This document shows positions 1-10,579 of a stretch of DNA of 64,000 nucleotides, in pieces. The stretch's first letter is position 1, and each line of letters starts with the position of its first letter. Location: assembly GCA_021292105.1 (NCBI GenBank), contig CM037871.1:55692866-55756865 (forward strand). Reading direction: 5' to 3'. The DNA is from Anadara kagoshimensis (Eukaryota; Mollusca; Bivalvia; Arcoida; Arcidae). Both the position numbers and the translations under genes were made by a program. The notes beneath the pieces were generated by a model, which saw nothing but the letters and a program-made list of their open reading frames with translations, was not told the DNA's origin and ran no database searches.

Positions 1-744
1 CATTAAGGCTCAGCTGTGTTGAACATTAATTGCCGAGGTTTCAACAGACAGCGGAATAAGAAGAGACCAAATCTACTACCATAACTCATACATATCTTTA
101 TTCCAAATTCTATTATGTCAACTTTATGTCTTTATAGTTGGCGATACAATGTTTTTGTCGAATATTAAAAACTAAATTATTGATATCATTCTATAATAAA
201 ACTCCAGCGCTTAGTTATTACAGCGTTTGTTGTCAGATCATGTCTGAGATGGTCATAAATTCTCCTTAACATACCTTAATTAATTTCGTTCTATATTTTA
301 ACTGTTATTGCCTTTTGTAACCGCTGAGCCATCAGGTGAAAAATATTAAGAATCCGTTAATCTGAACCAACTTTTGGTAACTTGTCGACATATGATAGTG
401 TATAGCGAATCAAAGTGGTAAAAGAACTCGCGACGATCGGAAGAAGATTGTAGTAGCTCGATTTTACATCTATTCTGCTCAGAACCATACCAGATATATT
501 GAATACGAGCAACTACAATACTTCTGAAAATCCACTCATACACGCTGATAACTATCAGTATAGCAAAACAAAAAATAAAGAATAAATAATTAAAAAAATA
601 AGAATCATTGTTACTCGCTAAAATATGACATTTATCATTTCAATTCTGTTGTATTAAAAATGCCTATCCTTTTAGCCGTCGCAAATACTTCAATGAGCCA
701 TATGATAAAATATGATAAAACGTCATTTTTGGAATCAAAAAGGA
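1..744. other. No gene seen
   Basis: AT-rich sequence with scattered short frames and no motif. Confidence 0.5.
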
Positions 745-850
745 TAAAGCAATTAATCGAAGGATGCTTATTAACAGAACATGGGCTTTGGGACTTCAAA
801 ATTGGGCTAGTATAATCGAGGCGCGTTAAAACGTAGATTTTCTGTAAATA
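745..850. mobile_element. MITE family G remnant
   Basis: GGCTTTGGGACTTCAAA and ATAATCGAGGCGCGTTAAAA CG parallel GATTTTGGGACTTCAAACTA and ATAACGAGGTTTTAC in the 27676 copy. Only the right half is recognisable. The 79-codon frame across it is not a gene. Confidence 0.45.
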
Positions 851-1099
851 TAGTATGCTTGTAAGAGATGACAAAATGCATGATAAATCATAACTTTATA
901 TGTTCAGCAACTAAGTTTTTATTCATTTAGTTGATGAAGCCAAGATTTAGCTTGTGGTACCAAAAAGAACTATATGTAGAAAATCTCAAATGGCTCAAAA
1001 CACAGAATAAACGCATGGTTTAACAATGATATCAAAATAATGTATTGTTTTCCAGATATCTCACTATACTTTTTATCTGATCTTATATTTTGTTAATTA

Positions 1100-1322
1100 C
1101 AGTACAGGCCTGTCGAAAGTTTAACACCGAGCTGGCGAAAAGGAGCCGAGACTCGGCTGCCGAGGGGCCGAGCTGTAGACAATTAATTGCCGAAAAACTG
1201 TCCACTCTAGATCTCTGCCATTCGGCAACCAGAACTGTCCACAGCTCGGCAACTCATTCGGCTCCTCGGCACTTTGAGTTGTCCACAGCTCGGCAACTCA
1301 GCCGGCAATCACCAGGACTTTA
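1100..1322. mobile_element. MITE family B copy, one end intact
   Basis: Starts after TA with CAGTACAGGCCTGTCGAAAG and TTTAACACCGAGCTGGC. The inside is rich in CTCGGC repeats and far more GC-rich than its surroundings. The right end lacks the usual inverted CTTTCGACAGG. Confidence 0.65.
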
Positions 1323-1339
1323 AGTGGATATTAAAGAAT

Positions 1340-1340
<1 letters not shown>

Positions 1341-1371
<31 letters not shown>

Positions 1372-1400
1372 AATTTATTTATTTATTTATTTATTTATTA
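1341..1400. repeat. (AAAT)n next to (ATTT)n
   Basis: TAAATAAATAAATAAATAAA runs directly into its own complement ATTTATTTATTTATTTATTT, making a perfect self-pairing tract. Confidence 0.9.
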
Positions 1401-1689
1401 AATGGGCGATGGAAATACATTTCTGTTTACGTTGTACAATTAGTAGATGTAGTGTTATAACAATTTTGATCACTTTCACATTAGATAATTCTAGATTATA
1501 AAATGTCATATAAGCTTTCCAGGTTGTTTTTACTAGATACTTAAAGGACAATAACTTAATGTGACGATATTCAAGTATATTCAAGAATTTCAATTGTACA
1601 AGCTCTGCACATTTTTTTTTTTTTTTTTTTTTTTGTTATTTTTGCATAAATTTAACTTCTTCTGTTCTACGTTGCCGGAATTAATTTTA

Positions 1690-1735
1690 GAAAATTATTT
1701 ATAAACGGCCGTCTAGTGCTGTAAAATTAAAACTG
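1690..1735. repeat. Family A scrap, reverse
   Basis: AACGGCCGTCTAGTGCTGTA AAATTAAAACTGG. Similar scraps at 50508-50545 and 61133-61170. Confidence 0.5.
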
Positions 1736-1930
1736 GATAAGTATTCAATCACTAAAAATATATATTGAAAATCGAAATTGAATTAAATATTTATTTTTGT
1801 GTTTTTACGCACATAAATTAGATTACACATAGAATTCCAGGAAGAAAATTATTTTATTTCGTTAAACATTTTAATAGCATATGTACTTTATGCAGTTTCG
1901 ATATCTGCAAGGTAATGAAATTATGTAATG

Positions 1931-2095
1931 CAGTCAAACCTGTATATAAGGATCATCCAAGGGAACTAATAAAAGTGGACTTAATAAGCAGGTGACCATC
2001 ATATCCAGGTCCACATACAGGATAATGACCGATTGAAATACAATTTTACTGGCTTTAAAAGCGAGTGGCCTTATATAGAGGTGGTATTTAATGCA
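1931..2095. mobile_element. MITE family F copy
   Basis: CAGTCAAACCTGTATATAAG at the left and GGCCTTATATAGAGGTGGTA at the right form an inverted pair. Shares ends with 58158-58314. Confidence 0.6.
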
Positions 2096-2540
2096 ACGTT
2101 GAATGAATAATAACTACATAAAACATCTACATATTTCTAATAATATATCGCATTTATTTTCGAATTTTTTTTTATTTATTTGCTTCAATTTGTTGATAAA
2201 ATCGGTTACATTATTAACATGTCAGTTCATCTATAACGGTAGACAATCACGTGCACCATGTATCGACATTGTTTTCCAGAACAGCTGAAATGTGGCCAAC
2301 ATGGATATGGAAACAAACAGTTTAGTAAATGGTTCATATAAACACATATAAAAAGGACGCAAAAGAACGCTAAAATGACTCAAACGGGTTTCGCCCGTAT
2401 TATGTAGCTGACAAAAACCTAGGAACGCCAAGAACAAACAAACAAATAAGTGATGAAACACAAGATAAAGGTACAGTCACCAAGTTTATTGCCGGATAAA
2501 ACAGACACTATTACTAAGGTGCTGGCAGAACAGGGTCGAA

Positions 2541-3300
2541 AATCATTAATATATTTTCTTCGACAAAAAAACAAAAAAATCTTTATTTAAATCATGATAC
2601 TATGCTGTCTTTGATTGATACATATATCTCTAGTGTGTTATGTTATGCTTGTGAAATATGGGATGGTAACAAAGCAACTGCTATTGAAAAGGTTCAGTTA
2701 GATTTTTGCAAACGTCTACTTGGTGTTAAAAATACAACTATGAATAATACTATATATTGTAAATTGGACAGAGTATCATTGAATATCAGAAGAAAAATAC
2801 GCATGTTTAAGTACAGCTGGTTAAAACTTTTGCAAATTTTTACTTATTTCTTATAAAATTCTTATTTATATTTATAACATTTATGTACTGTTGCTCCTTC
2901 TTGTAAAAACAATTGGGTTTTGTATTTGTAAACTTAGTTTGCATGACTTCTGGCATCTACAGACCAGTTTAGACTACAAACATACTTATATTTTGATTAA
3001 ACAACGTGTACTCGATCAGTTTAAGCAAGACCTTTTTGTTATATTTTTAAGTACTTGGTTGACAATTTTTGTTTACAAACATATCTGTAGAAACCAATAC
3101 CACCTCAATATAAAGTATTTTTGTCTAAAATTCGTCTCCCATCACATCAACTAGCGATAGAAACTGGTAGATTAAAAGCAGTAGAAAAACATAAATCGTT
3201 TCTGTTTTAATTGTTCAAATCTCATATAGGATTAGTTTCATTTTGTTTTACAATGTCCTCTTTATGCTTGTTATAGAGTGAAATACATACATATTATATA
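2541..3300 (+). pseudogene. LINE retrotransposon, C-terminal fragment of the RT polyprotein
   Basis: An 84-codon frame from 2602 reads SLIDTYISSVLCYACEIWDG, then EKVQLDFCKRLLGVKNTT, then LNIRRKIRMFKYSWLKLL, the conserved region after the RT domain of CR1/Jockey-type LINEs. It continues in other frames: RVLDQFKQDLF (about 3010) and IRLPSHQLAIETGRLKAVEK (about 3130). Catalytic RT motifs and endonuclease are absent; at least three frame breaks. Confidence 0.75.
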
Positions 3301-3464
3301 CACAGTGGGTGTGTACGACCCACAGTATCAGGTCGAGTCCTTTTTTTTCGTAGCCGTATCACTACGAGTTGCGCTTGCGCGACGAGTAGTGATACATGTA
3401 CAGCTACGACAAAAGGACAAGACCTGATACGAAGGGTTGTACATACACACTGTGTATATAATAT
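3291..3464. mobile_element. 174-bp palindromic foldback element
   Basis: Left arm ATATTATATACACAGTGGGT, CAGTATCAGGTC, GTCCTTTT, GTAGC and TATCACTAC is matched inverted by GTAGTGATA, GCTAC, AAAAGGAC, GACCTGATAC and ACTGTGTATATAATAT. The centre is GAGTTGCGCTTGCGCGACGA. Almost the whole length can pair. Confidence 0.7.
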
Positions 3465-3666
3465 TTTTATCTAACATTTCCAATTACGTTATTTAAAATG
3501 ATAAAAAACAATACTTTATGTGAATAAAATACATTTTACCACAGAAAACCACTGAATATGTTATGACATGTTCTGTAGTAATGGCGTCATTGTTTCCATT
3601 TGACAAATCGGAGATTCTCCAATGAAGTCACAATGAAAAATGCACGTGCGCTTTACCGCCAATGTC

Positions 3667-3689
3667 GTATCACCACAGTGTGGTGATAC
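3667..3689. repeat. Perfect 23-bp palindrome
   Basis: GTATCACCACA and TGTGGTGATAC around a single G. Lies 200 bp from the foldback element, which also contains GTATCACTAC, so it may be a related remnant. Confidence 0.6.
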
Positions 3690-3699
3690 AAGATTCTGT

Positions 3700-5510
3700 A
3701 TCATACGTGTTCGATAAAACTTGTATTTCGTCAAATCAGATAGAAAAACTAGTCTAATGTTAGATAAATAAAAGCATACTACTGTAAAAACCAAGCACAT
3801 ACAAGCTTGTACAATTACTGGGTGTCTAAAATGTTAAAGAATTATGTAATTTGGGGAAGGTTTTGAAAACAGCTTTTTATACGCTCTAAATATGTGCAGT
3901 AACTCATATATATATATTACTTGGTTCATTCTCCCTTATTATATTTACTTCTTCTTCAAACACATTTATTTGTCATTTTTTTATCACCACATACTGTTTT
4001 ATAGGGTTATTGATATCGCGACCGGCGAGTGCATAACGTAAACAATGCATGACGTCACGTCAATCCATAGCAACTACCGTCATGGACATGTGATAACGTA
4101 GTCCAGCATCATAGCTGTTACATTTAGTGGTCTAACATAAGTCGTTATTTATAAGGCAGGAATTTAAAATAAAAAGGATTAGTAGTCATCTACTGTAGAA
4201 TGAATGTGCCGCTGTAAATAAAAATGTGAGTAACATGCAATATTTAGTTTAGATTAAATAACTACGTCAGTTATACAGTTACCAGTTACTTATCAGTCCA
4301 ATGCTGAAATAATGTTAAAGTTCCCATGTAATGGGCACTGGCGGTTTCGGTGTGCTAGCCAATAAACCGACCGGAAACAATCAACATTCGTTCCCTTCAT
4401 TGTACGTGGATGTACATTAATCCTTAAAGACTATTGTTTAAAAATGCAGCCAATAGCCAAAAGAAGTTTTTAGTTCGACGTAAAACAACATTTAATCAAC
4501 CGCATTTAATCATTATTAAACACGTCCTTGTGTTTTTTTTAACTTAAATCTGTGTGTTTTAATTTGATTTTCTTAGAATTTTCTAGATTTAAACAACAAA
4601 TTTAATTTTATTTCTGATACAGATTTAATCATTTTGTCTAGATATGTTTCTTTCCGTGAAGCATTAGGATTATATTACATCTAACGACGTGATTTAAACT
4701 TTAATCATAATTGACATCAACTTGTATAGCTTTTAATATTATTTTTGTTTTTTCTGCTATTGTCGAATTAAACTTGATACCCATAAACAATATGATTCTC
4801 TTCTTTTTACATCTGCTGCATATTATATTTTTATTTTGATACTATATACAAGATAGTCAAAGAAAAATAATTAATTTTTTTAAGAAAGTCTTAAAGTTTA
4901 AAATGAAGAGGACGATATAAAAAATGGACGTAAAAATATACCAACTGGATATTTTCTCAATATGAACCTCAACGTTATATTCAATTGTCCATTTCAATGT
5001 GTTAATATTTGGACAGCTGGTTGTGCAACGCGGTTCTAATGAGTATATGAATTTTTCCAATGCGATAAAATAGGGATTTTTTTACCATCAGTGGCACTTG
5101 CTTCCGACGGTTTGTTTTCATAAATGGTATATTATTTCGTTTGCACTGTGTTTTCCTTATTATCCTCAGTAGTTTGAGAGCGTTGACATTCATATCGGAT
5201 ACGAATGATTTTGGTCACATGACTCCGCATAGCACTAATCATGACAAATCCTGGAACTATAATATCCAATTAAACAAAGAAATGACTACAATTTTTTGTG
5301 AATTGTAACATTTTCAGAAATATTATTTTCATTTTATAAATGGTGTAACATGGCATGTTTTGAGTTTACAATTATTTAAATTTGAATTTAAAAAAAACTG
5401 TCTGTATTATTATTTGTGAACTTTTTTGTTGGGAACTGTACATTTCCTATGACCAATGGAAGGATCCATCGCTACGGCAGGCATTTAGTTTTGAGTTGCT
5501 GGATGAATGG
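3700..5510. other. No gene seen
   Basis: Low-complexity AT-rich sequence. Frames at 4857-5060 and 5002-5193 (minus) overlap each other and show no protein-like composition. Confidence 0.5.
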
Positions 5511-5512
5511 TA

Positions 5513-5516
<4 letters not shown>

Positions 5517-5557
<41 letters not shown>
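5517..5557. repeat. (AG)20 microsatellite
   Basis: About 20 uninterrupted AG units. Confidence 0.95.
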
Positions 5558-5559
<2 letters not shown>

Positions 5560-5560
<1 letters not shown>

Positions 5561-6540
5561 TATAACAACTGAACTGTTTTGAAATGGTGTTCATAGTCAA
5601 TTATTATGTCGAATTCTTTTAATTGCTTTATATATTGTCTATTTATTATTAAAAGCCCACATGCGCAATGTGCACTATAACTCTAATATGAAATGTTTTT
5701 TTGGTTTTTTTTTTGATGATCTTACAAGATAATGTTTAAATAAAACAGGGAAATGTGCAACTGAAAACATATACTTGGCAGCAGCCAACGGAACCAAAAA
5801 CACAAAAAAGACAGAATGACGCAAAATGCATCAGTTTCAGAAATTTACTACATTAAAATATTCAGGCTAGTTTTAAATAAAACAAATCAACAGTCTTAGA
5901 ATTCTTTTTATTGAAACGGCATTTTATGTCTCACCAGTAATTGTTTTAAACCACATTTATAGAATTTTGGTGTTTATATACATGTACATTAAGGGGGTGT
6001 TGCTTTTGTATGTTTAAATACCACAGTTATTTTACATATACATCTCCAGACGTATTGTATATACACTATAAAGCATTGCCTTCATCAGCGTGTGTTTTGG
6101 TATACATTACAAGGAAATAAGACCTTTTAACCTGTATTAATATAATTTATATTATTCGCTTGCAATCCAAATATATCATATTTTGTTGCATTGAAAAGTG
6201 ATATTTTAGAAGTTTTTCCTGGTACAGTACAAAACCTTGTTTTTTATACTGAGAATTAATTTAATTGATTAGTCTTATTTTAATATAGAATGTTTTACTT
6301 AGCTTCAAATGTTTGAATTTCGTGGTATTTTTTATCTTACTAATTAGATTGTTTGACGCATGGATCTCATATCAAGATCATATAGACATTAATAAAATAT
6401 ATTTGAGATTTTAATGTCAAACCTTATTCTAATGTCATGTCATTTTTAATCTGAAGAGAGTTTAAGGATTTATGTGGAATGACTCGACTTAAAAGAAATG
6501 TTGGCAACAACCAGCGCTACCAAGAACACAACAGAGACAA
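5560..6540. other. No gene seen
   Basis: AT-rich; contains one start of the dispersed repeat at 5773. Confidence 0.5.
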
Positions 6541-6549
6541 ATTAGCATA

Positions 6550-7184
6550 ACAACCATACAGATCCATATTCTAATCACAATCCCAAAGCAAAGTAAAAAC
6601 AAACACACCAATCCATATCCAAATTAAGATCTCAAAGCAAAGTAAAAACATATCCTAATCACAATCCCAAAGCAAAGTAAAAACAAACATACCAATCTAT
6701 ATCCAAATCATAATCCCAGAGCAAAAGCAAAAAAAAAAAAAACAAACAAACAAACATACCAATCCATGACTTAAACACAATCTCAAAGCAAAGTAAAAAC
6801 AAACATACCAATCCATATCCAAATCACAATCCCAAAGCAAAGTAAAAACAAACATACCAATCCATATCCAAATCACAATGTAAAAGCAAAGTAAAACAAA
6901 CATACCAATCCATGTCCAAATCACAATCTCAAAGCAAAGTAAAAACAAACATACTAATCCATGTCCAAATCACAGTTTAAAGCAAAATAAAACAAACATA
7001 CCAATCTATGACATACACATAATCTCAAAGCAATGTAAAAACATACCAATTCATATCCAAATCACAATCCCAAAGCAGAGTAAAAACAAACATACAAATT
7101 CATGTCTAAATCACAATCCCAAAGCAGAGTAAAAACAAACATACAAATTCATGTCTAAATCACAATCCCAAAGCAAAGTAAAAA
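6550..7184 (-). repeat. 49-bp minisatellite made of Penelope-like tail units, about 13 copies
   Basis: The unit reads AAAGCAAAGTAAAAACAAAC, ATACCAATCCATATCC, AAATCACAATCCC. Several neighbouring units are identical or differ by one base. Units near 6713 (poly-A expansion), 6976 and 7023 are diverged or short. The unit equals, reversed, the 3' tail of the retroelement (GGACATGGATTGGTATG), and the array runs straight into a 3' UTR copy at 7185. A spurious 83-codon frame (6697-6948, minus) follows its periodicity and is not a gene. Confidence 0.85.
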
Positions 7185-7385
7185 CTGGCAAACACGTGAC
7201 CTTCCATCAGGGAAGTGAAACCGGGTACTCCGGAAAGGTAAGCATCTCCTGTTTAGCTTGTTACACTTGTCTCGTGTGTAATCAAAATGAGCCTGATAGG
7301 AACATGGAACTATAGGACCTTGCCTCATATATATCTAGGGCAAGTTTCGATACAGAGATACCATACACTTATCGACGTTTATAAA
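7185..7385 (-). mobile_element. Penelope-like 3' UTR and C-terminal fragment
   Basis: CACGTGACCTTCCATCAGGG, GGTACTCCGGAAAGG and later GAACATGGAACTATAGGACC match the reversed 3' end of the RT copy. It ends near the position encoding VDKFNVSVSR. Confidence 0.7.
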
Positions 7386-7789
7386 ATGTTTTGAAGCCTG
7401 AATGATAAAAAAGGCTAAAGTCAAGAAAATATAAGTACTTATTGGGGTCACTGATTATATAAAACCTGGTTCTGAGGTTCCTAGACAGAAATAACGTCAC
7501 GACAGTTAAAATCATAGACTCTTGAATTCAGATTAATCTGATGCGATGAAATATATAAATTTCCATTGATATTTTATAATCAACAATTTAATTGATGGAT
7601 ATATATCACACAAAACCTTTTCATATTTAATACAACGTACATTACTTTTGTGGTTTTGGGGGAGGGGGATATACAAAGAATCGTCAAAACATCTAGCTTA
7701 CTTGAATGGTCTACAACATGCTAAATAGTTTTCGTCATCCAATAATCTCAGTTTCCGGTTAGAAACCGAATATTTTAAAACAGATTTTG

Positions 7790-8290
7790 GATTTCAAAAA
7801 TTCCATTTTTACAGAGAATTACTCTTACAGAATTTAGAACAAGTAATTACAGACTTCCAATAGAAACTGGCCGTTGGACTTATATCAGCTGAAATGACCG
7901 AATTTGCAATAAATGTAATGAGGGTAAAGTTGGGGATGAATTTCATTTATTTATTGAATGCTATAACTTAAGATATCTATAGGTTAAATATATTCATGGT
8001 AAATACTGGAAAAAATGCAAATTTTATAATTTTTAGAATTATTTTAAACTAAAATAAACAGAAACTGTTTAAATAGGTTAGTTTTCTGAAAGAAGCCCTA
8101 AGTGAATATTAGTTATCATATTTCCTAAGGTTATATATAAATTATCATCCAGGGCAAAGGTTCTTAACTTAAGATTATGATGTTGTTTGTATATAAAATA
8201 TATGTGTGTATAGAATTGGACATGCGAAGATTGTATATATGTTTATGTATAACCTCTTGTACCATCTCAAGTGAATAAAAAAGTTAAAGT
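7790..8290 (+). pseudogene. LINE 3' end fragment
   Basis: LTEFRTSNYRLPIETGRW, then RICNKCNEGKVGDEFHLFIE, with the C-x2-C and H residues of the terminal zinc-knuckle of CR1-like LINEs (about 7815-7970). About 300 bp of 3' UTR follow, to GTACCATCTCAAGTGAATAA AAAAG. Same family type as 2541-3300 but a different part, so the two overlap only around IETGR. Confidence 0.72.
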
Positions 8291-8299
8291 TATCTAGTA

Positions 8300-9325
8300 T
8301 TTTCTTCCTTATTTATTTATTTTTTTTTTATTATTATTATTATTATACAATATATAACGCAAAGGCACTACTGCTTATCCCACGTGTGTCTTGCAACAGT
8401 CAATGCAAGGCCAAACATACAACGCAATAAAAGGTAATAAAAACAGTTGGACAAAAAACGACAAAAATATTGTTAATTCTGATGAAAATACATTAATTTC
8501 TACTTAGGGTGGACATTAAAGTTAATGCCTAGTGATGTGGTGATAGTACCCAACCATGGCAATGACTTTGCAATCATAATGTCCAAATGTCCTAATGCTA
8601 GATGAACAGTGAAAAAATCAACATTGCACCTATCAATAACACAGCTTCCTCTCTCCATGTAAGTTTTATTCATTAAAATTAACATGATAATTATTATCAT
8701 ATAATAATAATAATATTTTTTTTTAAATACTTATATTATTTCAGAAAAAATGCACTGGAAATATGAACCGGTTCAGGAAAATTGTTTAAAAAAATTCCAA
8801 TCTATTAAGTGAGATATTTCTTAAAACTTTTAAAAAAATCTTTACCCCTACTTGTGCTCTTTGTAATGTATTATTCAATATTTTAATTCATACCAGTCCA
8901 AAAACAAGCCAGAATCTCCGTCCGAGCAGATGAGGGAAGTGATAAGGTTTTTTATTCATTTGATTAATGAAACCGAAGCACCTTTCAAGACTATCATGCA
9001 AACTAAAGAATGTTTTAAGATATCGAATTGGCAGATTCAAGTTAAGTGAAATCTTATTTAAGGAATCATTGTCATATGGCGGCCAAGAATGAATTTTGTA
9101 GCTTAGACTTATAACAATAGTTAAAACAAATAACAAAAGAAAGAAAAACAAAATAAAACAACAACAAGTTGATAATGGATACTTAGTAATTAAAATTGAT
9201 TAGTCCTATTCCGTTGTTGATTCCATGAATTGTGACCATAGTTGAAAATTCCAAAGATTATTTGGAGCTTTAGGAAATATTACAATAAGCAATACAGATG
9301 AAACCCATTTTGATATCTTCCCACT
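8300..9325. other. No gene seen
   Basis: A diverged piece of the dispersed repeat (about 8390-8690), then AT-rich sequence. The 87-codon frame at 8888-9151 (minus) has no recognisable motif. Confidence 0.45.
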
Positions 9326-9329
9326 TAGC

Positions 9330-9500
9330 CTGAATATCCAGATCACAATCGCGAAGCAAAAGGAAAACTTTTAAACTGTCAAATTAAGTTACACACGTGA
9401 ACTTCCAACATGGAACTGAGACCGGGTGCTTTGGAAGGGCAAGAAACCCCAACCCCTTCCAGCCAGTCACATCCACCACGCGTGAAAAATCGAAACAGAA
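9330..9500 (-). mobile_element. Penelope-like tail fragment
   Basis: Tail (ATCCAGATCACAATCGCGAA) followed by CACGTGAACTTCCAAC and GACCGGGTGCTTTGGAAGGG. It diverges after about 9440. The overlapping open frames on both strands (9384-9632) are chance frames. Confidence 0.65.
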
Positions 9501-9784
9501 AACAAAAGGAACTGAACCATGGGACGCCAAACATGATTTATATACAAATGGACAACATAATGACAGCTTATCAGATAAAGGCATGTAACTTTGGCTTAGA
9601 AACAGAATTGATTGTTGGTTTTCATTAGTCAACGACAGCCGTAAACATAATATTGTTTATACAGTTTCTGTTTCCCTGACCTTTAGGGTTTGAATTGCAA
9701 GTTCAGAACAACATTGAATTTTTTTTTAAAATAGCAGAATTGAACATTGGTGTAGTTTCCTTTTATGAGTATATCAACCAAACA

Positions 9785-10135
9785 CAAACACACTAATAGA
9801 TATCGCAATCACAATCCAGAAGCAAAGTAAAAACTTTGGAACTGACAAGTTAGGTTAGACACGTAAACTTCCACCAGGGAAGTGGGACCGGTTGCTCCGG
9901 AAGGGTAGGCACCTCCTGTTTAGCTGGCTACACCCGCTACGAGTGTAATCAAAATTGTGCGAAAGGAACATGGAACTATGAAACGTCAAATATATCAAGG
10001 GCAATCCTGGACACAGAGACATCAAACTTATCAACAATACTACCATAGCGTATTAATTGGGGAACAAATACACCATAAGCAGGAGAAGCAGGTATAATGC
10101 TGCATAAAAAAGAAAGTTGACCATAGAAAAATTGA
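9785..10135 (-). mobile_element. Penelope-like 3' fragment with internal deletion
   Basis: Tail and 3' UTR, then RT C-terminus. At about 10035 the sequence jumps from CTTATCAACAATAC to TACCATAGCG, omitting roughly 120 bases present in the neighbouring copy (10350-10480), then continues through CACCATAAGCAGGAGAAGC. Confidence 0.72.
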
Positions 10136-10149
10136 AGTCATTACGTTTG

Positions 10150-10575
10150 TCAAAGTAAACTGAAAAGTCAAGTTAAACACGTGAACTGCCACCACGGAAG
10201 TGAGGCTGGATGCTCCGGATGGGTAAGCACCTCTTGTTTAGCTAACTACACCCGCCACGTGTTTAAGCAAACACATAGAACCATGGGATGTCAAATATAT
10301 CCAGGATAATCCTGAATAATGAGACACCAAACTTATCAATAATACTGTGGTGGCTGCCTTAAAGCTTTTTGAGAGTCCTGGTGGGCCTGGGGTTGCAATA
10401 TCCCCTGGTCAGTCAACAATCTATTTGTAAGCAGTGTGCTTCGTTCTATAAAGTTCATGTAGTGCAAACAGGCTCTACCATAGCGTTTTAATTGGGGAAC
10501 AAATACACCATAAGCAAGAGAAGCAGGTATATTGCTTCATATTAAAAGGAAAGTTGACAATAGGAAAATTAAATT
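10150..10575 (-). mobile_element. Second Penelope-like 3' fragment in direct tandem
   Basis: Same order and strand as the copy ending at 10135: 3' UTR (CACGTGAACTGCCACCACGG), C-terminal RT (CTTATCAATAATACTGTGGT), then TACCATAGCGTTTTAATTGG and CACCATAAGCAAGAGAAGC. It lacks the last tail segment. Confidence 0.72.
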
Positions 10576-10579
10576 CATC

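Noticed and set aside
6697-6948. 83-codon open frame rich in W, I, F
   Set aside because: It reads through the 49-bp minisatellite, whose unit length keeps frames open by chance.
6550-7184. CRISPR-like array (49-bp repeats)
   Set aside because: There are no unique spacers; units are contiguous tandem repeats of a retroelement tail in a eukaryotic genome.
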